Source of the DNA: Myxococcaceae bacterium
GTDB lineage: Bacteria; Myxococcota; Myxococcia; Myxococcales; Myxococcaceae
DNA length: 64,000 nucleotides
Direction: 5' to 3'
Assembly (NCBI GenBank): GCA_016793095.1
Contig: JAEUJQ010000060.1
Span: 62,001-126,000, forward strand
Below the pieces are notes generated by a model. The model was not told the DNA's origin. It saw only the letters and a list, made by a program, of their open reading frames with translations, and did no database searches. Positions 9,211 through 16,995 of the stretch are shown here, in pieces. A program made the translations under genes and the position numbers. Within the stretch, counting starts at the first letter, position 1. Each line of letters begins with the position of its first letter.

Positions 9211-9284
9211 GCCTTTCAGGTTGCGTTGCCCCACCGCGCGGTGTACCCGGCGCGCGCGAACACACCCTCACCTGGAGCTCTCCC

Positions 9285-9722
9285 ATGGCCATCGAACGCA
9301 CGCTTTCCATCCTCAAGCCCGACGCCCTCGAGAAGGGGGCCATCGGCAAGATCATCTCGCGCTTCGAGCACGCCGGCCTGATCCCCATCGCGGTCCGTCT
9401 GCAGCACCTGTCCACGAAGGAGGCCGAGGGCTTCTACGCAGTCCACAAGGACCGCCCCTTCTTCAAGGATCTCGTCAGCTTCATGACGTCGGGCCCGGTG
9501 GTGCTGATGTGCCTCGAGGGCGAGAACGCCGTCGCGAAGAACCGCGAGCTGATGGGGGCGACCGACCCGAAGAAGGCGGCGCCTGGCACGATCCGCGCCG
9601 ACTTCGCGAAGTCCATCGACGCGAACACGGTGCACGGCTCGGACAGCCTCGAGAACGCGAAGGTCGAGGTGTCGTACTTCTTCCGCACCACCGAGCTGTT
9701 CTCGTACAGCCACAAGAAGTGA
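9285..9722 (+). CDS. ndk: Nucleoside diphosphate kinase
   Basis: Transfers the gamma-phosphate of ATP to nucleoside diphosphates through a phosphohistidine, balancing NTP and dNTP pools in the cytosol. 145 residues, full length. It opens with [18 protein letters not shown]. The active site NTVHGSDS has the phosphorylated His at position 117 exactly where expected, and the Lys11 and Arg equivalents are present. It is followed directly by a strong hairpin terminator, so it is the last gene of this plus-strand block. Confidence 0.98.
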   Translation: MAIERTLSILKPDALEKGAIGKIISRFEHAGLIPIAVRLQHLSTKEAEGFYAVHKDRPFFKDLVSFMTSGPVVLMCLEGENAVAKNRELMGATDPKKAAPGTIRADFAKSIDANTVHGSDSLENAKVEVSYFFRTTELFSYSHKK

Positions 9723-9746
9723 GCGCCGCCCGCTCGGGCGCAGCGA

Positions 9747-9784
9747 GAGGGGATCCGGGCCTGCGCGGCCGGGTCCCCTCGTTC
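9747..9784. terminator. Hairpin terminator between convergent ndk and FHA gene
   Basis: A GC-rich inverted repeat (gaggggatccgggcc pairing with ggccgggtcccctc around a 5-base loop) is followed on the plus strand by gttcgtttc. It lies between two converging genes, so it may serve both directions. Confidence 0.75.
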
Positions 9785-9787
9785 GTT

Positions 9788-12289
9788 TCAGGCGTTCGGG
9801 TCCGAGAGGAGGAAGGTGACGTTCTCGTTGCCGAACTGCACCACGTCGCCGTCGCTCACCACGTGCTTCATGATCCGCTCGCCGTTGAAGAAGGTGCCGT
9901 TCGACGAGTTGAGGTCGGTCACCAGCACGGTCTCTTCGTCGACGAGGATCGCGGCGTGCTCCCGTGACACGCGCGGTGAGGCGATCACGATCTCGCAGCG
10001 CGGGTCGCGCCCGACGGTGAAGCGCAGGCCCGCGAGCTCGACCACCTCGCCGCTCTGGCGCTGCACCCAGATCTTCCGGCCCGAGGGGCGAACGATGGCG
10101 GTGCGCTCGGCTGGTTCTGCCGGCACGTCGTCGTCCCCGGCGGCGGGCTCAGGCCTGGGCTCTGCCGGACGCTCGGCGGCCGCTGGCTCTTCAGCAGGAG
10201 GCGCGCGGTCCGAGGCGGCCTCGGTGGCGGCAGCCGGCTCCTCACCGCCTGCGGCCTCGTCGCCCTCGTCGTCCACTCCTTCGTCGCCCGCGGCCTCGTC
10301 CTCGTCCGCGTCGTCTTCGTCTTCGTCCGCGGCATCAGCAGCCGCGAAGGGAGACGCGATCTCGGCGCTGGCAGCCCAGTCGAAGGCGGTGATCACCGCC
10401 GCGGTCTCGGGGATCGCCAGCTCGGCGGCGTTGGCGCCGTCGATCTCGGCTGGGGTGGTGTCGCACCAGGCGATCGCCGACACGAGGCGGGCGTCGTCGA
10501 GGTCGGCTTCGTCGATGCCGTCCTCCAGCGTGGTGTCCTCGGCCTTCAGCTCGAAGAGCGCGAGGCGCAGGCGCAGCGCGCGGGCCACCACCGTCGGCGA
10601 TCGCGGCTTGCTGGTCGCGCTGGGCAACGCGACGGCGTCGAGGCCGGCGAGCCAGCACAGCCAGGACAGGCGCGCCCACTCGTTACGGGTGAAGCGCAGC
10701 AGCTGGGGAATGCTCCGCTCCTGCCACTCCTCGAGGCCCAGGCCCTCGTCGTCGCCGAGCGTCACCTTGCTCTTCGCGAGCAGGGCGTCAGTCGAGGGCG
10801 GCAGCCAGCTCGTGTCGGGCGGCACCAGCGCGAGCAGGTGCTCCCTGAGCGTCTTGAGGCGGAGCGCGGTCTTCTGAATCGCGTTGCGGTAGTCGGCGAG
10901 CTTGCGCGCCGGAGCCTGCTCCTCCACCTGAAGCTCGATGCTCGAGAGCGCGTCGTCCCCCGGCCAGAACTCGAACTTCGGGAAGAGCCCGTTCAAGTAC
11001 GTCGTGAGGAAGGTGGCCTGCTCTTCGGAGCTCTCCCGCAGCTCGTCCGCGCACACGCGCGAGGCGTCGGGGTGGCCGAGGCTCATCTCGATGAGGGCCT
11101 GGGTGTAGGCGTAGAAGGCCTTGTCGTCGGGGTTGAGCAGCTTCGCCGCGCGGATCAGATCGGCGGCGGCGCGAGAGCTCGCGTACTGATCCTGATCGAT
11201 CGCGAGCTCGCGGCAGATCGACGCGGGGAAGGCGCCCTGCAGCACCTCCTCGACGAGGTACGACGCCTTGCGCGGAGGCGGGGCGCCGAAGCGGTTCATG
11301 TTCGAGAGGACGAAGGTGGCCTTCTGGGCGCGTTCGAGGGCGGCCCGCTCGCGACGCACCAGCGTGTGCCGCTCGAGCCAGCTCCGCACCGACTCGATCG
11401 GCTCGCCCGCGCCGGCCGCGCGCAGCATCGCCAGGGTCGCCTCGCCGACGTGGTGTTCCTTCGCGAGCTGCTGGGCGAGCTGGGTCCACGCCTTCGCGTC
11501 GCGGGTCTCGTTCGCCAGCACGGACTCCACGCGGCTGTCCTCGACAGGCCCACCGAGGTCGAGCGTGCGCAGCACGGCGCCGCGCTGATCGAGCAGCTGC
11601 ACCGCACCCTGGAAGTCGCGGCCCTTCACGGTTCCCTTGACGGTGGCGATCGCCTTGTCGGCCAGGATGAAGCGGGGCACTTTCCACTCGACCTCACCGT
11701 TCTCGGGCAGCGCGTCGATCCCGTCGTCGAGCTCCTCGTCGTCGGCTGGCTCGGCGTCATCGGCGCCGGTCGAGGCGGGCGCCGTCTGGGCGGCCTCGCG
11801 GGCGTTGGTGGCGGCGGGGACGGCGGCGCTCGCGGCGGTCGGCGCGAAGGCGTCGGGGTCGGTCGAGGGCGTGGCGCCGAGCGGCTCGGGCGCGGGCGCG
11901 CTGTCGGCGGGGCGGACATCGGGCGGGGTCGGGTCCGCCGGGGGCACCGCGCTGACCGAGTTGGTCGCCAGCCGCGCGTCCCCCACCTCTGGCGGGACTG
12001 TCGAGGTCGCTGCGACCGGAGGCGCGGGCTCGGCGGCGCGGCGTACGGCGTTGGGCGGCGAGGCGAGGGGGAGCGCGACCGGTGGCACGGCGCTCGCGGA
12101 CGGCTGCGGCGCTGCGGTGTTGGCGTGCGGAGCGACCGAGCCGGGTGTCACGTAGCCGTTGAAGCGCGCGAAGGTGAAGAGCGCCTGGTTCACCAGCGAG
12201 TCGCGATCGACGCTCATCTCGCGGCTCATCAGCTCGAGCGCGTCCCAGAGCGCGTCTGAGATCTCCACCGTTCGTCGGGTCCTGGTCAT
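9788..12289 (-). CDS. Large FHA-domain protein with N-terminal ribbon-helix-helix-like segment
   Basis: 833 residues from the ATG at 12289. An alternative GTG at 12340 adds 17 residues but precedes the first recognisable domain. Residues 1-45 (RRTVEISDALWDALELMSRE...SLVNQALFTFAR) look like a ribbon-helix-helix DNA-binding or dimerisation unit. An Ala/Pro-rich low-complexity linker runs to about 200. The middle (about 210-620) is a helical domain with repeat-like segments that I cannot name. A very acidic, Ala-rich stretch follows (DEDEDDADEDEAAGDEG). The last 95 residues are a clear FHA domain (FTVGRDPRCEIVI, SRVSREHAAI-type core, DLNSSNGTFFNGE), which binds phosphothreonine. It is probably a phospho-responsive regulator. 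The gene is divergent from rlmN. Confidence 0.85.
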   Translation of the reverse strand: MTRTRRTVEISDALWDALELMSREMSVDRDSLVNQALFTFARFNGYVTPGSVAPHANTAAPQPSASAVPPVALPLASPPNAVRRAAEPAPPVAATSTVPPEVGDARLATNSVSAVPPADPTPPDVRPADSAPAPEPLGATPSTDPDAFAPTAASAAVPAATNAREAAQTAPASTGADDAEPADDEELDDGIDALPENGEVEWKVPRFILADKAIATVKGTVKGRDFQGAVQLLDQRGAVLRTLDLGGPVEDSRVESVLANETRDAKAWTQLAQQLAKEHHVGEATLAMLRAAGAGEPIESVRSWLERHTLVRRERAALERAQKATFVLSNMNRFGAPPPRKASYLVEEVLQGAFPASICRELAIDQDQYASSRAAADLIRAAKLLNPDDKAFYAYTQALIEMSLGHPDASRVCADELRESSEEQATFLTTYLNGLFPKFEFWPGDDALSSIELQVEEQAPARKLADYRNAIQKTALRLKTLREHLLALVPPDTSWLPPSTDALLAKSKVTLGDDEGLGLEEWQERSIPQLLRFTRNEWARLSWLCWLAGLDAVALPSATSKPRSPTVVARALRLRLALFELKAEDTTLEDGIDEADLDDARLVSAIAWCDTTPAEIDGANAAELAIPETAAVITAFDWAASAEIASPFAAADAADEDEDDADEDEAAGDEGVDDEGDEAAGGEEPAAATEAASDRAPPAEEPAAAERPAEPRPEPAAGDDDVPAEPAERTAIVRPSGRKIWVQRQSGEVVELAGLRFTVGRDPRCEIVIASPRVSREHAAILVDEETVLVTDLNSSNGTFFNGERIMKHVVSDGDVVQFGNENVTFLLSDPNA

Positions 12290-12353
12290 GGCGGAACGGA
12301 ATGAACGCACGGGTGCCTTGAAAGTAAAGGCATCAGTCACGTATTCGTGGCGC

Positions 12354-13424
12354 GTGGAGTCTCCCGCCGTCGACGTCGCCAGCCTGTCCCTCGAGGCGCT
12401 CGAGGCCTTCGTGCAGACCCTCGGCGAGAAGCCGTTCCGTGCCCGGCAGCTCTACCGGTGGATCCACCAGCGCGGCGCCACCTCGTTCGACGAGATGACG
12501 GATCTCTCGAAGGCTCTCCGGGCGCGGCTCGCCGAGACCGCGGTGCTGCGCACGGTGACGAAGGATCTCGAGCAGCGCAGCGTGGACGGGACGATCAAGT
12601 ACCGCTGGAAGACGCACGACGGGCGCCTGATCGAGTCGGTGTACATGCCCTCTCCGGAGCGGCGGACGCTCTGCGTGTCGACCCAGGTTGGTTGCGCCAT
12701 GGGCTGCCGCTTCTGCGCGACCGCGACGCTGGGGCTCCTTCGCCACCTGGCGCCGTCCGAGATCGTCGCCCAGGTGCACGCGGTCAACCGCGAGGTGCGG
12801 AAGAGCGAAGGCCTCGAGACGCTGCGGCCCCTCACGAACCTCGTGTTCATGGGCATGGGCGAGCCGCTGCACAACTTCGAGAACGTGAAGACCGCGCTCG
12901 AGCTGCTCGAGAGCGAAGATGGGCCGAACTTCTCGGCGCGGCACATCACCGTCTCGACGGTTGGCCTGGTGCCGATGATCGAGCGCTTCGCCACCGAGAC
13001 GGACGTGAAGCTGGCGATCTCGCTCAACGCGTCGAGCGATGAGATCCGTGATCAGATCATGCCCGTGAACAAGCGCTGGAAGATCGCCGACCTGATGGAG
13101 GCGGTGAAGCGGTTCCCGGTGAAGCAGGGCCGGCGGGTGACGTTCGAGTACGTGCTGATGAGCGGAGTGAACGACACCGACGAGGACGCGCGCCGGCTCG
13201 CGACCCTGCTCGAGGGCGTGCCGGCGAAGGTGAACCTCATTCAGTACAACGAGAACCCGGGGCTCGGGTTCAACACCACGGCCGACAACCGGGCCGAGCG
13301 CTTCCGGCAGATCCTCGAGGCCTCGAACGTCGTGGCGCTCATCCGCGCGAACCGGGGCCGTGACATCGCAGCGGCGTGCGGCCAGCTCGCCAACGTCGAC
13401 AACCGAGATGGGCATCGGCGATAG
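12354..13424 (+). CDS. rlmN: Dual-specificity 23S rRNA/tRNA adenine-C2 methyltransferase RlmN
   Basis: Radical-SAM enzyme that methylates C2 of A2503 in 23S rRNA (and A37 in some tRNAs). 356 residues from the GTG at 12354. This start gives the usual RlmN opening (AVDVASLSLEALEAFVQ, then KPFRARQLYRWIHQRG), while longer in-frame starts would overlap the divergent FHA gene. The radical-SAM cysteines are in CAMGCRFCATATLG (CxxxCxxC), the SAM-binding segment FMGMGEPLHN follows, and the C-terminal AACGQL supplies the second catalytic cysteine. It is followed after 19 bp by a leucine-rich-repeat gene on the same strand. Confidence 0.95.
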   Translation: MESPAVDVASLSLEALEAFVQTLGEKPFRARQLYRWIHQRGATSFDEMTDLSKALRARLAETAVLRTVTKDLEQRSVDGTIKYRWKTHDGRLIESVYMPSPERRTLCVSTQVGCAMGCRFCATATLGLLRHLAPSEIVAQVHAVNREVRKSEGLETLRPLTNLVFMGMGEPLHNFENVKTALELLESEDGPNFSARHITVSTVGLVPMIERFATETDVKLAISLNASSDEIRDQIMPVNKRWKIADLMEAVKRFPVKQGRRVTFEYVLMSGVNDTDEDARRLATLLEGVPAKVNLIQYNENPGLGFNTTADNRAERFRQILEASNVVALIRANRGRDIAAACGQLANVDNRDGHRR

Positions 13425-13432
13425 CGACGAGC

Positions 13433-13440
13433 GGGGAGGG
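13433..13440 (+). promoter_or_regulatory. Ribosome-binding site that fixes the LRR gene start
   Basis: The purine-rich gggaggg three bases before the ATG at 13444 supports that start over the upstream in-frame ATG inside the end of rlmN. Confidence 0.6.
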
Positions 13441-13443
13441 AAC

Positions 13444-14952
13444 ATGGCGACGCAGAAAGACGAGACCCTCGTCCGGTTCGAGGGCGCAGCCGACCTCGAG
13501 GTCGAGCGCTCCCGGACGGAGGGGTTCTGGAGCGCGCCGGGTTTCAGGCTCCCCGAAGGGACCCGACTCGCGGGGTCGCCCAGCGGCTGGTGTGTGCGGT
13601 GTGAGCGGCCTGACGGCACGCTCCACGGCCCCGCGACCTTCTGGCGCCGCCGGTGGCCGAGCCCCAGCCCCGCCTGGACGATCGAGATCCAGGGCTCGTG
13701 GCGTGATGGGCTGCGGCAGGGGCGTGAGGTCGCGCGGCGAGGCGAGGTGATCTGCTGGGAAGGGGACTTCGTCGACGGAGCGAAGCACGGAGTGTGGCGC
13801 TACCACGATCAACACGGAGCGCTGCGCCTGGAGAACCACTTCGATCGCGGCGTTCTTCGACGGAGTCGGCTGCCCGGAGCCGGGGCGCCGCGCGAACTCG
13901 AGTGGCTGGACGGCGCGCTCGTCAGCCCCGATGAGACCCCGCTGCCATCGGCCTCGGACGATCCGGCGACCTTGACCGTGTCGACCGACGGAAGAACCCG
14001 GACGACGCTGGCCTCAGTGCTGGCCCTGAAGCCGGAAGTGCTCTGGGTGAGCGGCGCTGCTCACCTTCCGCGTGCGTTGTGGACGCTGCGGTCGCTGCGC
14101 GAGCTCAGCATCGACGGCGGCACCATTGCCCGCCTCCCGGCTGAGCTCGGCAATCTCGAGAACCTCGAGGTGCTTCGGCTCCATTCGCTCCCGCTCGGCC
14201 GGCTGCCCCCTGAGCTGGGACGCCTGAAGAAGCTGCGATCGCTGACGGTGTCGTTCGCGGGGCTGATCGGCTTGCCGGCTGAGCTCACCCAGCTCGTCGG
14301 CCTCGAGACGCTGGTGCTCGACAACAACCCGCTCGTCGCGCTCCCCGACGGCATCGGCGCTTGCCGATCGCTTCGGTCCCTCTCGCTCTGCAACACCCGC
14401 CTCGAGTCCGTGCCCGAGCTGCTCGGAGACACGCCACTCGACTCCTTCGTCGCCAACGAGCTGTTCCACGACGGCTCAGCCGATGGCGTCTGGGGACAGC
14501 TGCGCGGGGTTCCTGCCTCGTTGTCCCGCTGCCCCTTCGCGAACGCCTTCGAGCTGTCGGGTCACCTCGTCACCAACCTGCCCGATGGCCTCGGGGCGGG
14601 GAAGCGCTTCATGGTGAAGAACGTGCCGCTGCTGCGCCTTCCTCGCCTGCGCACCGACCTGCGCGAGTGCCACCTCTCGTTCGAGGTCGCTGCGCTCGAG
14701 ACGCTGCCGGAGTGGTTGGGGGAGCTCAAGGCGTTCAAGCTGTCGTTCGAGCGGAATCCGCTCCTCGCCTGGCCCGCGGCGCTCGAGCGTTCACGCCTCG
14801 TCAAGACGGCGATCAGCGGCTTCAAGAAGACGGTCGCCCTCGAGGCGAAGATCAAGGAACGCGACGCGAAGCTGGCGGCGCAGCGGGCCAACAAGCAGCC
14901 CGGCGAGGCGCCACGGAAGCTCAAGCCCAGCTCGTCAAAGAAGAAGCGCTGA
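13444..14952 (+). CDS. Leucine-rich repeat protein with MORN-like N-terminal region
   Basis: 502 residues. Residues about 30-150 contain glycine/tryptophan segments such as GTLHGPATFWRRR, GSWRDGLRQGREV and GDFVDGAKHGVWRYHDQHG, like MORN or toxin-antidote repeats. From about 185 to 460 there are bacterial-type leucine-rich repeats of about 23 residues (LPAELGNLENLEVLRLHSLP, LPPELGRLKKLRSLTVSF, and more). The tail is Lys-rich and basic. No signal peptide or membrane segment is seen, so it is probably cytoplasmic and used for protein-protein contacts. It may be cotranscribed with rlmN (19-bp gap). It ends 3 bp from the convergent sensor-kinase gene. No enzymatic domain is visible. Confidence 0.85.
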   Translation: MATQKDETLVRFEGAADLEVERSRTEGFWSAPGFRLPEGTRLAGSPSGWCVRCERPDGTLHGPATFWRRRWPSPSPAWTIEIQGSWRDGLRQGREVARRGEVICWEGDFVDGAKHGVWRYHDQHGALRLENHFDRGVLRRSRLPGAGAPRELEWLDGALVSPDETPLPSASDDPATLTVSTDGRTRTTLASVLALKPEVLWVSGAAHLPRALWTLRSLRELSIDGGTIARLPAELGNLENLEVLRLHSLPLGRLPPELGRLKKLRSLTVSFAGLIGLPAELTQLVGLETLVLDNNPLVALPDGIGACRSLRSLSLCNTRLESVPELLGDTPLDSFVANELFHDGSADGVWGQLRGVPASLSRCPFANAFELSGHLVTNLPDGLGAGKRFMVKNVPLLRLPRLRTDLRECHLSFEVAALETLPEWLGELKAFKLSFERNPLLAWPAALERSRLVKTAISGFKKTVALEAKIKERDAKLAAQRANKQPGEAPRKLKPSSSKKKR

Positions 14953-14955
14953 AGG

Positions 14956-16311
14956 TCACCGCGGCACTTCGATCACCACTTCGGCCCCGGCGATCGTCGG
15001 GGAGACGAACGCACGGCCCCCGTGCCGCCGCGCCACCTCGCGAACGATCGCGAGCCCGAGGCCTGTTCCAGGTGGTCCACCCCGCAATCGGTGGAAGGGC
15101 TCGAAGACGGCCTCGCGCTCGGCCTCTGGAATGCCGGGACCGGCGTCCTTCACGCTGAGCTGCACGGCGCCCGCAGTCTCCCGCGCTGAGGCGGAGATGA
15201 TGCTTCCCTCTGGGGCGGCCTTCAGCGCGTTCGAGAGCAGGTTGTCGAGCGCCTGTCGCAACGCGTCGGCATTGGCGGGGACGATCAGCGAGGCCGGCGC
15301 ATCGACGGTCAGTGTCACGCCGCGCTGCGCGGCCACGTCACGCAGGCTTGCGACAGCGGCAGCAGCGAGCGCCGAGAGATCGACCGACGCCATCTCGAGG
15401 GGTCGGGCGTGAGCCGCCGTGTCGAGCAGCCGGCCCGCGAGCATCGCGAGCCGCACCACCTCTTCTCGGGTTTCGTCCAGCGCCGTCTTCAGCTCGGCGA
15501 CCGACCGCTCCCGCCTGAGCGCGAGATCGAGCCGCGTGCGCATGAGGGAGAGCGGGGTGCGCAGCTCATGGGCTGCGTCGGCGAGCAGCCGTTCGCGGGA
15601 GTCACGCGCCGCCTGCAGTCGCTCGGTGGCCTGGCCGAGCACCTCGTGCACCTCGGACACCTCGTCGCCCTCGCGATCGGGCTCGAGCCGCTTCTCGAGC
15701 TCCCCCGCGCGCACCGCCTCGAGGTGGCTCCGCAGCGCGATCAGCCGCCGGCGCAGCCCGCGCCCCTGCAGGCCCTGCGCGAGCACGAGCACGAGCCCGG
15801 TCGCGAGCGTCGAGAGCAGCCCGATCTGGTGGAACGCGTCGGTCGATGCGTCCAGCTGCGCCAGTGACGCCGTCAGCTTGAGCGCGTAGGGCTCGCCCTT
15901 CGGGCTCTTCACCGCCACGACGAGCTCGCGGTGCCGGTGGCCGCCGTGGGCGACGGTCCGGAGCGCCGGCTCAGCGGGCTGCTCGAGCGGCGCCACCGTC
16001 TCGTGAGGCGTGCCTTCGACCGGCGGCGGGTAGCGCATCACCTCGACCCCATCGGGCCCGAAGAGCACGCCCTCGGGCGCGAAGGGGCGCACGCTGTCCA
16101 CGAGCGGCGAGCTCGCCATGTGCAGATGGGGCTCGTTGCGGGGCCCGTCGAAGAGGCTGACGCTCTCGATGGCCGCCTGGGCGAGCAACGCCTGATCGAG
16201 GGAGCGCTCCAGGGCCGCGTGGAAGAGCTCGTCGGCGGCGAGCAGCACCAGCGCGAGCACAGCGACCGGCAGCACGGCGCCCCAGAGCCACAGCCGCGCT
16301 GAGAGCGTCAC
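14956..16311 (-). CDS. Two-component sensor histidine kinase (heavy-metal/CusS-like context)
   Basis: 451 residues, inner membrane. One transmembrane helix lies at about 8-26, followed by a periplasmic sensor region to about 165 (it contains a His-rich HGGHRHREL), a second helix (LLSTLATGLVLVLA) and HAMP. The dimerisation H-box is LLADAAHELRTPLSLM (His near 240). The ATPase boxes are QALDNLLSNALKAA (N), DAGPGIPEAE (G1) and GTGLGLAIVREVARRHGG (G2). The GTG start overlaps the response-regulator stop by GTGA, so the pair is coupled. Position downstream of a heavy-metal-type RND pump suggests it senses the pump substrate, which is inference. Longer in-frame starts would lie inside the regulator gene. 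Confidence 0.92.
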   Translation of the reverse strand: MTLSARLWLWGAVLPVAVLALVLLAADELFHAALERSLDQALLAQAAIESVSLFDGPRNEPHLHMASSPLVDSVRPFAPEGVLFGPDGVEVMRYPPPVEGTPHETVAPLEQPAEPALRTVAHGGHRHRELVVAVKSPKGEPYALKLTASLAQLDASTDAFHQIGLLSTLATGLVLVLAQGLQGRGLRRRLIALRSHLEAVRAGELEKRLEPDREGDEVSEVHEVLGQATERLQAARDSRERLLADAAHELRTPLSLMRTRLDLALRRERSVAELKTALDETREEVVRLAMLAGRLLDTAAHARPLEMASVDLSALAAAAVASLRDVAAQRGVTLTVDAPASLIVPANADALRQALDNLLSNALKAAPEGSIISASARETAGAVQLSVKDAGPGIPEAEREAVFEPFHRLRGGPPGTGLGLAIVREVARRHGGRAFVSPTIAGAEVVIEVPR

Positions 16312-16985
16312 GGCGTCACCTTGCGCAGCCGGTAGCCGATGCCCCGCACCGCCGCGATCTCGACGTCGTCGGCTCCGAGGTCCGTGAGCTTCGCGCGCAG
16401 GTAGCCCACGTACACGTCCACCACGTTGGGGAGCCCGTCGAAGTCGGAGCCCCACACCGATGAGAGCAGTCGCGAGCGCGACAGCACGTCACCAGCGTGC
16501 GTCCACAGCTCGGTCGCCAGCGCGTACTCGCGGGCGGTGAGCTCGGCTTCCCGGTCGCCGCGCACGAGGGCCCGCCGCTTGAGATCGATCGACACCGAGC
16601 CCACCTGAGGCGCGCCCGCTGCCCCGGCGCCCCGCCGAGCCAGCGCCTCGAGCCGCGCGAGCAGCTCCTCGAAGTCGAACGGCTTCACCAGGTAGTCGTC
16701 GGCGCCCGCGCGCAGGCCGGTCACCTTCTCACCCGTCGAGCCGCGGGCGGTCAGCATCAGCACCGGGGTCGAGAGCCCCGTCTCGCGCCACCGCCGCAGC
16801 ACGGACACGCCGTCCACGTCGGGCAGCGACCAGTCGAGCAGGATCACGTCGTAGGTGACGTCGGCCGCCTGCCGGAGCGCGTCTTCGCCGCGCGCGCAGA
16901 CGTCGACCTGGTGGCCCTCTTCGGTGAGGCCCCGCTGGAGCAGCCGCGCCATCTGCGCCTCGTCCTCCACCAGGAGCAGCTTCAC
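16308..16985 (-). CDS. OmpR/PhoB-family response regulator
   Basis: 225 residues from a GTG at 16985, chosen because the receiver domain begins directly with VKLLLVEDEAQMARLL. The acidic pocket is Glu-Asp near residues 7-9, the phospho-accepting Asp is in DVILLDWSLPDVDG, and the Thr/Lys switch residues are in LMLTARG and DDYLVKPFDFEELL. The C-terminal winged helix (ELTAREYALATELWTHAGDV ... VDVYVGYLRAKLTDLG) is complete. It lies 10 bp after the RND pump gene and overlaps the sensor kinase gene. It probably regulates this efflux operon, since both are in the same transcription unit. Confidence 0.93.
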   Translation of the reverse strand: MKLLLVEDEAQMARLLQRGLTEEGHQVDVCARGEDALRQAADVTYDVILLDWSLPDVDGVSVLRRWRETGLSTPVLMLTARGSTGEKVTGLRAGADDYLVKPFDFEELLARLEALARRGAGAAGAPQVGSVSIDLKRRALVRGDREAELTAREYALATELWTHAGDVLSRSRLLSSVWGSDFDGLPNVVDVYVGYLRAKLTDLGADDVEIAAVRGIGYRLRKVTP

Positions 16986-16995
16986 GGACGACACC

